Assembly: GCF_016595275.2 (NCBI RefSeq)
Contig: NZ_JAENIQ020000002.1
Span: 124,001 to 188,000, forward strand
Direction of reading: 5' to 3'
DNA length: 64,000 bases
Source: Corynebacterium pygosceleis
GTDB taxonomy: Bacteria; Actinomycetota; Actinomycetes; Mycobacteriales; Mycobacteriaceae
Below the pieces are notes generated by a model. That model was not told the DNA's origin. It saw only the letters and a list, made by a program, of their open reading frames with translations, and did not search any database. Made by a program: the position numbers and the translations under genes. This document shows, piece by piece, positions 1-7,915 of the stretch (position 1 is its first letter; every line of letters begins with the position of its first letter).

Positions 1-348
1 GGACGGCAGCCAGTACTGCCCCATCACCATGAAGATGTGGTTGGGCAGTACCCGGCTCAGCATCAGGAGAACGAGGGCGACACCGAGGATGACGATCCTG
101 CCCATCGTCACGTACTGTGTCCGGCCGGAGGTCGCCGAAGCGCCGATGATGATCGCCGCGACACAGATGAGCAGGAACCGTGTGGTGACGTAGAACGGCG
201 CCATCCAGCCGTTCATGACGACCTCGAGGAATGTCCACAATGCGAGGACGAGGGCCAGTGCGATGAACGCACCACCCGCCCGCATCGCCGGGGGAACCGC
301 TTTCACCGGCTGCGGTTCAGTGTTGTCGCCGGAATCTTTTTTCGTCAT
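1..348 (-). CDS. Small multi-pass membrane protein, C-terminus cut by window edge
   Basis: The gene reads off the left edge, so only its first 116 residues are visible. The ATG is preceded by a good GGAGG ribosome binding site. After a short charged N-terminus come three hydrophobic stretches at about residues 27-48, 54-74 and 86-105, which indicates an integral membrane protein. No motif gives a function and I do not recognise the family. It lies 65 nt downstream of the PEBP-fold gene on the same strand and could be co-transcribed with it. Confidence 0.75.
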   Translation of the reverse strand, partial: MTKKDSGDNTEPQPVKAVPPAMRAGGAFIALALVLALWTFLEVVMNGWMAPFYVTTRFLLICVAAIIIGASATSGRTQYVTMGRIVILGVALVLLMLSRVLPNHIFMVMGQYWLPS

Positions 349-413
349 AACAACCTCCGACTCTAGCCGGTGCGCTGGTGTTCGACTCAACCGGTGTCCG
401 TCCGGTCCGGACG

Positions 414-953
414 TCAGCTGTTCTCGTGCCAGCCCCAGAGGACCGTCCGGGCGATACTGTGGAAGTAGAGGTTGAAACCGAGGACCGTGGGTGAGGCATC
501 GGCGGGAACGTCGAGCTTCTCCACATCGACCGCGTGCACAGCGAAGAGGTACCGGTGTGGTCCGTGTCCTTCCGGAGGCTGCGGACCGAAGTAGCCACGG
601 GTACCGCTGTCCCCGACCAGACTGAGTGCACCGTCGACACCGTCGAGGGTCTCGCCGCCGGCACCGGTGGCGAGCTCGGTGACGTCAGCCGGGATGTTGA
701 GGACGGCCCAGTGCCAGAACCCCGCTCCGGTGGGGGCATCCGGGTCGAGGCATGTCACCGCGATCGACCTGGTCCCCTCGGGGAGTCCGGACCACGCGAG
801 GTGCGGTGAGACGTCATTACCGCCGAGATGCCTGTCGGCGAAGGTCCCGCCGTTGTCGAGATCATCGGAACGGAGCTCGAAGGACGGCAGGTCCTTCAGC
901 GGGGCGTAGGGGTCGGGGCCGGGGAACCGGGGATCGTCTGCGTAGGAAGTCAT
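414..953 (-). CDS. YbhB/YbcL family PEBP-fold protein
   Basis: This 179-residue protein has the length and layout of bacterial Raf-kinase-inhibitor-like (phosphatidylethanolamine-binding protein) family members. The family signature DPDAP lies at residues 70-74, followed by the FWHW segment with His81. A second ligand-pocket segment with the PPxGHGPHRY pattern follows in the C-terminal half. No signal peptide is visible, so it is probably cytoplasmic. Bacterial members have no settled biochemical role, so none is assigned. The start lacks a clear Shine-Dalgarno sequence but begins directly with the expected domain. It sits between the small membrane protein gene downstream and the ABC exporter pair, with 48 nt to the latter. 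Confidence 0.9.
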   Translation of the reverse strand: MTSYADDPRFPGPDPYAPLKDLPSFELRSDDLDNGGTFADRHLGGNDVSPHLAWSGLPEGTRSIAVTCLDPDAPTGAGFWHWAVLNIPADVTELATGAGGETLDGVDGALSLVGDSGTRGYFGPQPPEGHGPHRYLFAVHAVDVEKLDVPADASPTVLGFNLYFHSIARTVLWGWHENS

Positions 954-1001
954 GGTTCTTTTCTAACAGAACACACGTGTCCGTGTTGTGGGGCGGGCCA
1001 C

Positions 1002-2822
1002 TCAGCCGTCGTCCCGTGAACCACTCCACCTGGCGTAGAGGTCGGCGTACCGTCCCCGGGCCGAGAGCAGTTCCCGGTGGGATCCGTCCTCGAACACCGC
1101 ACCGTGGTCCATGAGGATGATCCGGTCCGCGGTGACCGCCTGATCCAGACGGTGTGCGACGACCAGTGACGTCCGCCCCCGGGCAACCTCCTGTGCCGCG
1201 AGCTCGAGACTGCGTGCGTTGTCCGATCCGGCCTCACTCGTCGCTTCATCCATGATGAGGACCGGAGGATCGATGAGGATCATCCGTGCGAGTGATATCT
1301 GCTGCTCCACCTCCGGTGCGAGATCGTCGTGCCCCGCCCCGATCAGTGTGTCCAGTCCCCCGGGCAGCCACCGCTGCCAGCCGGGACTGTCCGGCCCGAG
1401 ACCGACTCTGGTCAGTGCACCGATGAGCGTGGCGTCATCCGCCTCCGGTGAGGCCATGCGGAGATCGTCCCGCAGCGTCCCGGAGAACAGGTGGACCTCC
1501 TGGCTGATGAGGGACACCTGTCGAGCCGTCCAGGTGTCCGGGACGGTCGAGGTGTCGGTCCCCCCGATGGAGATCGTCCCGGACGAGGGGCGTTGCAGGC
1601 CCGCGATCAGTCCGGCGAGTGTCGATTTCCCGGCACCGGAGGCCCCGACCAGAGCGGTCATGGTCCCTGGTTCGAGGGTCAGCGAGAGATCGTCGATGAT
1701 CGCGGCACCTCCCGGATACCGGAAGCCGAGGTTCTCGATCCGGACCTCGGGAGATTCCGTACAGTCCGCGGGAGCCGGCGCGTCGATCGCGTTGTCCGAG
1801 AGCATCGCGAGGGACACCGCCCGACCGAGGGCGGTGAGTGCGTTCTGGATCTCCCCCGTGAAGATCAGGACGTTGAACACGTGGATCTCCAACCGCACCA
1901 CCAGGACGATCGCGGCAGCGGCCTGTCCGGTGGTGAGCACCCCGTCGGCGACCAACCAGGTCGACATCGCGATCGCCCCGGACAGCAGTACCCCGTAGGC
2001 GAGGTACCCCGTTCCGATGAGCCGGAGGAACAGCGGGATCCGGTCCGCCTCCCGCCGCACCGTGAACCAGGAGTTCCTCTCCAGGCGTTCGACGGCCCAC
2101 CTCCGTACGCCGAAGGAACGGATCGTCGGCATGCCCCGGATCGTGTCGAGGAGCATGTTGTTGCGCCGTGCCTGCGCCGTCGACAGGGCGTTGGTCGCCG
2201 CGGGCAGAGCCGTGAGGGTGCGTTTCACGGGAATGGCGAAGATTGCCGGAAGCAGGAGCAGCAGAAGCAGGTACCAGGGTGAGACCAGGGTGAGTGCCAC
2301 GAAGGTGAACGGGAACATCAACGCGGTCACGACAACCCGTGGGCCGATTCCCTGCACGGTGCGGTAGGCGGTGTCGATGTCCTTGGTCAGGCGGGTGATC
2401 ACGTTCCCGGTGCCGAGTTGGAGCACATCCGGGATCGGGGCCTCCAGCGTCGCCCCCAGACAGCGGCGACGGAGATCGACGGACAGTCGGCGGGTGGCGG
2501 TCAACATGAGGTACGTTGCCGCGGGACGCGTGACGAGTTCGAGGAACATCAGTGCACCCACCACGACGAGAAGGAACGTGAACCCGTCCCTCCCCGATCC
2601 GAAACCGGGTACGGACAGTCCGGAGATGAGGTCCACGGATCTTCCGAGAAGCGTCGAGGATCCAGTCATCGAGGCCAGGTTGACGCCGAACACCGCCACG
2701 GTGAGCAGCCACCATCCGGGGCCGGGAAAACCGGGAAGTGCGCGGATGCACCTGCCGATCTCGCGGAGCGGTGCGGGGACGAGTGCGTCATGGTGTCCGG
2801 TAGCGGACGAACCGGGTGTCAT
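1002..2822 (-). CDS. ABC exporter half-transporter with intact Walker A but degenerate signature motif
   Basis: This 606-residue protein has an N-terminal six-helix exporter domain (about residues 35-330) and a C-terminal nucleotide-binding domain. Walker A is intact (GASGAGKST, 393-401), as are the Q-loop Gln441, Walker B with catalytic Glu526, and the H-loop His557. The ABC signature is not LSGGQ but LAPEV at about 501-505. Its start codon overlaps the stop of the upstream partner by four bases (ATGA) and has a GAGGAG ribosome binding site inside that gene, so the two are translationally coupled. The partner has the opposite defects, which implies a heterodimer with one working composite ATP site. 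The substrate is unknown; nothing nearby identifies it. Confidence 0.88.
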   Translation of the reverse strand: MTPGSSATGHHDALVPAPLREIGRCIRALPGFPGPGWWLLTVAVFGVNLASMTGSSTLLGRSVDLISGLSVPGFGSGRDGFTFLLVVVGALMFLELVTRPAATYLMLTATRRLSVDLRRRCLGATLEAPIPDVLQLGTGNVITRLTKDIDTAYRTVQGIGPRVVVTALMFPFTFVALTLVSPWYLLLLLLLPAIFAIPVKRTLTALPAATNALSTAQARRNNMLLDTIRGMPTIRSFGVRRWAVERLERNSWFTVRREADRIPLFLRLIGTGYLAYGVLLSGAIAMSTWLVADGVLTTGQAAAAIVLVVRLEIHVFNVLIFTGEIQNALTALGRAVSLAMLSDNAIDAPAPADCTESPEVRIENLGFRYPGGAAIIDDLSLTLEPGTMTALVGASGAGKSTLAGLIAGLQRPSSGTISIGGTDTSTVPDTWTARQVSLISQEVHLFSGTLRDDLRMASPEADDATLIGALTRVGLGPDSPGWQRWLPGGLDTLIGAGHDDLAPEVEQQISLARMILIDPPVLIMDEATSEAGSDNARSLELAAQEVARGRTSLVVAHRLDQAVTADRIILMDHGAVFEDGSHRELLSARGRYADLYARWSGSRDDG

Positions 2823-4423
2823 CGGAGAAGCTCCTCATCGGTCAGAACACGATCCGCGACGGCCCGCCACGCCCGTCCGGCGGTGATGACGACCGTCGGA
2901 CGATCACCGCGCAGTTCCCTGACGGCGTGTGCGACATCGTCGAGTGTCACGGCATCGAGACCCGTCGTCGGTTCATCGAGCACCAGGACATCGGCGTCAA
3001 CGGCGAGCGCACGGGCCAGCGCCACGCGTTGACGTTGCCCTCCGGAGAGGTTGAGACCCGCCTCGCCGATCGGTGCATCCGGCAGCTCACCCTCGGTCCC
3101 GTAGCCGCCCAACCGGTCGACGATGTCACCGCAGCATGCGGCATCGAGCGCGGCACGGACCACCCCGGTATCCAGGACGCCGGACGGGTCGATGTTCTCC
3201 CGCAGTGTGCCCTCGAAGATGTTGACCGCGTGGGGCGGAGCCAGGACTCCGGGATTCGAGGCCAGTTCCCGGGCCATCCCGGCCGCGGCGCGCCGCCCCT
3301 CCGGACCGACCGGCGCCCACACCGTCAGTCCCGGCCGCGGACACGGGACGGAGCCTCCGGAGGCAACCTCCTCCGGAGGAGTCAGAGCCCGGGAGAATTC
3401 CCCGATACGCCCGGCGGAGGCCTGTGCCCGTGACCACACATCGATGAAGAACCCGAGGGAGAAACCCGCGACCGTGAGCGCGGGCGGTGCCAGCAGCACG
3501 ACCGTGAGGAACTCCCCCGGGGTGATCCGCCCGTCGAACGCGAGATGGGCCGAGGCCACCACGAGTCCGAAACCGAAGACGGCTGGAACGGACTGTCGTA
3601 CGACGGTCAGGACCATACCGATGCGGACCTCCCGCAGCATGACCGTCAGCGCGTCGTCGGCGGCGCCGTCGAAACGCGCGTGGCTGGTCTCCACCGCACC
3701 GAGCCCCTTGATGATGCGTGAACCCTGGGCGAAATCGGTGGCGAGGGAGATGGATCTCGATTCAGCCTCCCGACGGGCCTCCGCCACCCGGGTCAACGGC
3801 CCCGCCGTCCCGGCGGCGACCAGCGCGGTACACACCCCACCCAGCAAGAGGCCTGCCCCGAGGCGGTGGTCCACGGCGGAGATGACCAGGGCGGAACCCG
3901 TCAGGTAGAAGAACAGGGACAGAGTGAAATCGTAGGAGTTCTTCACCTCCGCGAGAGCCGTCGAGTCCTCGTCGACGGTGTTCAGGATGGTCCCGGGGGT
4001 CAGCGTCCTGGCCTCCATCACCATGAGATTCCGGGTGAGTTCGAGCCGCAGACCGTGAATCATCCGGGCGATCGACATGTCGTTGAGACCGATCTTCATC
4101 ACCTCGGCCCAGAACCCGACCCCCTGCAGGACCATCAGCAGGAGGACCGTTCCGGCGAGAGCGACGGTATGTCCCGTGTCGATCACGGAGTTCGTCGACC
4201 AGCCGGCGATCCTCGAGAGAGCGATGCCGCATGATTCGGACACCAGTGTCGTGATGACGACGAGCAGAACCACCCGGGGATGGTTGAGGAGCGCCGCGAG
4301 CGTCATGCGTGCCGGGGACATGCCGGATGTCCTGGCGTGGAACGGTTTCTCTGCGGGAGGGTCGGTCGGCACGAACCAGGACCAGGTGACGTTCCCGGCC
4401 CGTCTCGGTGAACTCGTGGGCAT
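2819..4423 (-). CDS. ABC exporter half-transporter with intact LSGGQ but ruined Walker A, Q-loop and H-loop
   Basis: The 534-residue partner of the preceding half-transporter has an exporter membrane domain followed by a shortened ATPase domain. At the Walker A position it reads VGPEGRRAAAG (about 372-382) with no GKS/T. The distance from there to the Q-loop region is about 20 residues shorter than in the partner, and the Q-loop Gln is absent. The H-loop position near residue 515 is Ala instead of His. In contrast LSGGQ (459-463) and Walker B with Asp483-Glu484 are perfect. I chose the ATG at 4423 because a TATCGT hexamer lies exactly 6 nt upstream with no Shine-Dalgarno, the leaderless pattern seen often here; a longer reading frame to 4471 exists. 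Confidence 0.85.
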   Translation of the reverse strand: MPTSSPRRAGNVTWSWFVPTDPPAEKPFHARTSGMSPARMTLAALLNHPRVVLLVVITTLVSESCGIALSRIAGWSTNSVIDTGHTVALAGTVLLLMVLQGVGFWAEVMKIGLNDMSIARMIHGLRLELTRNLMVMEARTLTPGTILNTVDEDSTALAEVKNSYDFTLSLFFYLTGSALVISAVDHRLGAGLLLGGVCTALVAAGTAGPLTRVAEARREAESRSISLATDFAQGSRIIKGLGAVETSHARFDGAADDALTVMLREVRIGMVLTVVRQSVPAVFGFGLVVASAHLAFDGRITPGEFLTVVLLAPPALTVAGFSLGFFIDVWSRAQASAGRIGEFSRALTPPEEVASGGSVPCPRPGLTVWAPVGPEGRRAAAGMARELASNPGVLAPPHAVNIFEGTLRENIDPSGVLDTGVVRAALDAACCGDIVDRLGGYGTEGELPDAPIGEAGLNLSGGQRQRVALARALAVDADVLVLDEPTTGLDAVTLDDVAHAVRELRGDRPTVVITAGRAWRAVADRVLTDEELLR

Positions 4424-4556
4424 GTGACGACGATACACCGGTGACCGGGGGCGCACCGGGAATCCGGCCACCGGTGTCCGTCGCCGATTCTCGAACGTGG
4501 ACGCCGTCCGTGAGGTCCTCTGACACGGGTGCAGAAACCAGCCTTGACCGGGTGAT

Positions 4557-4586
4557 TTGATACTGCGCTCCGTTTCGGGCTAAGGT
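4557..4586 (+). promoter_or_regulatory. Candidate promoter of tRNA-Leu
   Basis: A TTGATA -35 (4557-4562) and TAAGGT -10 (4581-4586) are separated by 18 nt. A start near 4593 would leave a leader of about 45 nt before the mature tRNA. Confidence 0.6.
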
Positions 4587-4638
4587 ATGCGAGTGCCCAG
4601 CCGGAGAGGCCGGGAACAAAGAAGAGATATTCACTCGG

Positions 4639-4724
4639 GTCCGGGTGGCGGAATGGCAGACGCGCTAGCTTGAGGTGCTAGTGTCCTATTAACGGACGTG
4701 GGGGTTCAAGTCCCCCTCCGGACA
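4639..4724 (+). tRNA. tRNA-Leu (anticodon GAG)
   Basis: The 86-nt sequence folds as a class II tRNA. The 7-bp acceptor stem (4639-4645 with 4717-4723, one G-U pair) ends in discriminator A4724. A CTAGC/GCTAG anticodon stem encloses TTGAGGT, giving anticodon GAG, which reads CUC. A long variable arm typical of tRNA-Leu and a GGGGG/CCCCC T-stem with TTCAAGT loop follow. CCA is not encoded. Confidence 0.96.
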
Positions 4725-4731
4725 CAGATGA

Positions 4732-4775
4732 GAACCGGGGGCCGTGACATCAGACGATGTCACGGCCCCCGGTTC
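4732..4775 (+). terminator. Strong hairpin terminator after tRNA-Leu
   Basis: Two 20-nt arms (4732-4751 and 4756-4775) pair perfectly around a 4-nt loop. The following bases are only moderately T-rich (TTCGTCTC), so termination may be partly U-tract independent. It lies 8 nt beyond the tRNA. Confidence 0.8.
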
Positions 4776-4827
4776 TTCGTCTCCCCCGACCCATCCCCGT
4801 GACACCCCCAGTTGAAGGAAATCCGTC

Positions 4828-6360
4828 ATGTCCATCGATCCCGATGATCTCGCCACCTGTCTGAGAGTGGTCGAACAGGCCGGTGAACTGGATCCCGCCC
4901 ATCCCGACTCCGTCGCGGTGCAGCGTGCGGTGGCCGCCCTGTTCAAACAGGTGAAGCGGTCCCGCAAGATCGCGGCGAGGGAGAAGCAGAGGAAGGCGGA
5001 TGAAAAGGTCCTCCACGCGACCGCCACGGCGAATCCGAGGCGTATCGACGACGAGACCTCCGGTCTGCTCATCACCCCGGCAGAGGGCAAACCCGCGCAA
5101 CTGGAACCCGGGGCGGTGGCGACCCCCCACGGTTTCGCCGGACGCCTCCAGCGTGCCCAGAACTGTTACGTCTGCAAGCAGCCCTACACCCTCGTGGATT
5201 CCTTCCACCACCAGCTGTGCCCCGACTGTGCCGCCGACAACCGAAGGCGACGGGAGGCCCGTGTCGACCTGTCTGGCCGTCGCGCTCTTCTCACCGGTGG
5301 CCGCGCGAAAATCGGGATGTACATCGCCCTGAAACTTCTCCGGGACGGTGCTGACCTGACGATCACCACGCGGTTCCCCAAGGATGCCGTCCGCAGGTTC
5401 ACGGCGGTGGCCGACTCCCCCGACTGGATCCACCGTCTGCACGTCGTCGGTGTGGATCTCCGCGACCCCGCACAGGTCATCACTCTCGCCGACTCCGTCG
5501 CGGCGGCGGGCCCCCTGGACATCCTCATCAACAACGCCGCGCAGACCGTCCGCCGGTCCAGTGGTGCCTATTCGGGGCTCATCGACGCCGAATCCGCACC
5601 GCTGGAAGGTGTGGAGCGGGAGGTAGACTCCTTCTCCCTCGGGACGACCTCGGCGCTCCACCCTGCGGCACTCACCGGTGCGGGTACGGACGGTGACGCC
5701 GCCGTCGCCGCCCTCGGTGGTGCCTCGGCCGGTGTGCCGGTCGACGCCGCTGCGGCTGCGGCGCAGGCACACGCCTCACGCCTCGCCGCCCTCGCGATGA
5801 CCGGTGGTTCCGCGGACCTGGAGCGGGTGAGTGACGGTACCGCCGTCGATGCGGGTGGCCTCGTACCCGATGAGGTGGCCCACAATTCGTGGGTGGCCCG
5901 CATCGGTGAGGTCGGTCCCCTCGAGATGCTCGAGGTTCAACTGTGCAACGCGACCGCGCCGTTCATCCTCGTTGACCGCCTCCGTCCGGCCATGGAGGCG
6001 GCCTCCGCACGCCGCCGCTACATCGTCAACGTCTCCGCCATGGAGGGGGTCTTCGGGCGTGGGTACAAGGGGCCGGGACACCCGCACACCAACATGGCGA
6101 AAGCCGCGCTCAACATGCTCACCCGCACCGCTGCGGGCGAACTCGCCGAACACGGCATCCTGATGACCGCCGTGGACACCGGATGGATCACGGACGAACG
6201 CCCGCACACGACGAAGGTGAGGCTGGCGGACGAGGGATTCCATGCCCCGCTCGACCTCGTGGACGGTGCGGCCCGCGTCTATGACCCGATCGTCCAGGGC
6301 GAGAACGGTGTCGATCTCTACGGTTGTTTCCTGAAGAACTACGTACCCAGTTCCTGGTGA
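4828..6360 (+). CDS. SDR-fold protein with N-terminal Cys4 knuckle and no catalytic tyrosine
   Basis: This 510-residue protein starts at an ATG with an AAGGAAA ribosome binding site. A charged N-terminal segment (1-110) leads to CxxC (Cys113/Cys116) and CxxC (Cys131/Cys134), a probable zinc knuckle. A short-chain dehydrogenase Rossmann domain follows: TGGRAKIG at 156-163 replaces the usual TGxxxGxG (Lys in place of the middle Gly), and NNAA is at 235-238. An Ala/Gly-rich insert of about 100 residues (250-350) interrupts the fold. The catalytic Ser403 region is present, but the YxxxK position reads T421-NMA-K425. The family is probably conserved, but its substrate is unknown and classic dehydrogenase activity is doubtful. 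It stands alone downstream of tRNA-Leu. Confidence 0.85.
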   Translation: MSIDPDDLATCLRVVEQAGELDPAHPDSVAVQRAVAALFKQVKRSRKIAAREKQRKADEKVLHATATANPRRIDDETSGLLITPAEGKPAQLEPGAVATPHGFAGRLQRAQNCYVCKQPYTLVDSFHHQLCPDCAADNRRRREARVDLSGRRALLTGGRAKIGMYIALKLLRDGADLTITTRFPKDAVRRFTAVADSPDWIHRLHVVGVDLRDPAQVITLADSVAAAGPLDILINNAAQTVRRSSGAYSGLIDAESAPLEGVEREVDSFSLGTTSALHPAALTGAGTDGDAAVAALGGASAGVPVDAAAAAAQAHASRLAALAMTGGSADLERVSDGTAVDAGGLVPDEVAHNSWVARIGEVGPLEMLEVQLCNATAPFILVDRLRPAMEAASARRRYIVNVSAMEGVFGRGYKGPGHPHTNMAKAALNMLTRTAAGELAEHGILMTAVDTGWITDERPHTTKVRLADEGFHAPLDLVDGAARVYDPIVQGENGVDLYGCFLKNYVPSSW

Positions 6361-6374
6361 ACGCGGTCGGTCGG

Positions 6375-7004
6375 TCAGTCCACGTGCGGGCGCTTGACGT
6401 TCGGGGTGTAGGACCGGCGCGGGTCATGCCCACGGGAGTGCGGCACCGGCGGCAGAACCTCGTATCTGGCGTGGACATAGCCCCCCGCCCGGGTGGTGCC
6501 TGACCCGAGCAACCTGAGCGGGATGTCGCAGTCCATTCCGCCGAACAGTGACACGCCGTCACCGAGGATCAGGGGAACGGTGGTCACGGTGAGTTCGTCG
6601 ACGAGTCCACGCTCGAGGAACTGGCGGATCTTCCCGGCACTGTCGATGAACACTCCGCTGTAACCACGTTCCTCGATGAGCGAGATCACCTCCTCCAGAT
6701 CACGGGCCACCGTCACCCTGTCATCGGAGAAGGACTCCCGGGTCGTCATGACGATGACGTCCTTTCCCGGGTACGGCCACTCGGGAAGCTCACTCAGCTT
6801 GTTGAACGCAGGACGACTGATGACGACGGCATCCGTCTCCCGGAAGACACGGCTGAAGTCACCGGCGTCACCCGGAGAATGCTGGGCCGGATGATCGATA
6901 CCGTCATCCTGGTCGAGGAGCCAGCTGACGTCGCCGTCAGGCCGGGTGATGAAACCGTCCAGGCTGGTGACGATGAAGACGAGTCCCTTCCACTTCCGCT
7001 GCAT
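6375..7004 (-). CDS. Dihydrofolate reductase-fold (RibD C-terminal-like) protein
   Basis: The 209-residue product shows the RibD_C/DHFR-like pattern: SLDGFITRPDG near the N-terminus, a central segment on a gene-neutral Rossmann-like fold (VIVMTTRES), and near the C-terminus VDELTVTTVPLILGDGVSLFGG. Proteins of this group reduce pteridine- or pyrimidine-like substrates with NADPH in only a few characterised cases, so the substrate is open. I chose the ATG at 7004 because GAGAGGAC lies just upstream and the fold begins there; an in-frame extension to 7100 looks non-coding. It converges on the SDR-like gene, with 14 nt between the stop codons. Confidence 0.85.
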   Translation of the reverse strand: MQRKWKGLVFIVTSLDGFITRPDGDVSWLLDQDDGIDHPAQHSPGDAGDFSRVFRETDAVVISRPAFNKLSELPEWPYPGKDVIVMTTRESFSDDRVTVARDLEEVISLIEERGYSGVFIDSAGKIRQFLERGLVDELTVTTVPLILGDGVSLFGGMDCDIPLRLLGSGTTRAGGYVHARYEVLPPVPHSRGHDPRRSYTPNVKRPHVD

Positions 7005-7257
7005 GTTGCGTGTCCTCTCAGGTTGCCGGCCGGACACCCGTTGACGGCTGTCGTGCCGCCCCGGTGCGTCCGTTCTCGGCCGGATGATGTCGTTCGCCAC
7101 CCCAGAATAGATCCGTTCTCCGGTGTCACGCCAGCAACGGTGCCCCGCAAGCTAACGGTGTCCCACCCCGATGGGTGGTGGGTCGGAGGCCCGGGTCAGG
7201 CACGCCCCGAACGGTGAGGTGGGCAGCCGTCGACACCGGCTCCGTCGGGAAACGAAA

Positions 7258-7303
7258 CCGGCAGGCGGCGGCCCTCCCCCGAAGGTGGGCCGCCGCCTGC
7301 CGG
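7258..7303 (-). terminator. Hairpin terminator of the cupin gene
   Basis: Perfect 17-bp arms (7258-7274 and 7287-7303) enclose a 12-nt loop. On the minus strand the stem is followed by a T-rich TTTCGTTT run, 13 nt past the cupin stop codon. Confidence 0.8.
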
Positions 7304-7316
7304 GACGGTGGGGGCA

Positions 7317-7748
7317 CTAGTCTTCGTGCTGCTCGTTCGGATCGTTGTCCGCGTCTTCCTTGGTCGCGTGGATCGTCCCGCGAACATGGTCCGGCGCCGC
7401 GTAGATGGAGTAGACCTTCAACGGCTCCGAACCCTCGTTGACGACGTTGTGCCACTTACCCGCGGGGACGAAGACCGCCCAGTCGTCCTCGACGGTCCGG
7501 TCGATGTCGAGGTTGTCGGCGTCATCCCCGATCATGACGTGGCCCTCGCCGGCCTCGACACGGAGGAACTGGTCGTGGTCGTCGTGGACCTCGGCGCCGA
7601 TCTCCCCGCCCGCGGGAATGCTCATCACGGTCATCTGCAGGAACTTGCCGGTCCACAGCGTGTCACGGAAGTTGTCGTTGTCCTTGGTCACCTTCTCGAT
7701 GTCGAGGACGTACGGGTTCGGACCATGGTCGGTACGAAGGTCAGACAT
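7317..7748 (-). CDS. Small cupin-domain protein
   Basis: This is a 143-residue single-domain cupin. The metal-binding pattern is visible as His55, His58 and probably Glu65 in the first cupin box and His100 in the second (PAGKWHNVV). The C-terminus is acidic. The start has a good AGAGGAG ribosome binding site. Small cupins of this kind bind a metal and act as isomerases, dioxygenases or ligand-binding proteins; the sequence does not say which. The gene is monocistronic, with its own terminator and a small inverted repeat near its promoter. Confidence 0.88.
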   Translation of the reverse strand: MSDLRTDHGPNPYVLDIEKVTKDNDNFRDTLWTGKFLQMTVMSIPAGGEIGAEVHDDHDQFLRVEAGEGHVMIGDDADNLDIDRTVEDDWAVFVPAGKWHNVVNEGSEPLKVYSIYAAPDHVRGTIHATKEDADNDPNEQHED

Positions 7749-7782
7749 ATAAGTCTCCTCTTATCTATAGGGTTTTATGTTC

Positions 7783-7797
7783 TACAGGACCACTGTA
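7783..7797 (-). promoter_or_regulatory. Inverted repeat upstream of the cupin gene, candidate operator
   Basis: TACAG and CTGTA form a perfect inverted repeat with a 5-nt spacer. It lies 35 nt upstream of the cupin start codon, in the promoter area. No regulator can be named. Confidence 0.35.
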
Positions 7798-7915
7798 CCC
7801 ACCTTCGTCCCCCTTCGCATCGATCCACGTCAGGAGGGACTTCGCAGGTGCTTCGCGGAGTGGTCGCACATACACGGAGGGGACGGGAACGGCCCGTGTG
7901 CCGGGCCGACGGAAG

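Noticed and set aside
4639-4775. tRNA-Leu as an attachment site for an integrated element
   Set aside because: No duplicated tRNA 3' end, integrase or phage gene is seen in the following sequence; the next genes look chromosomal.
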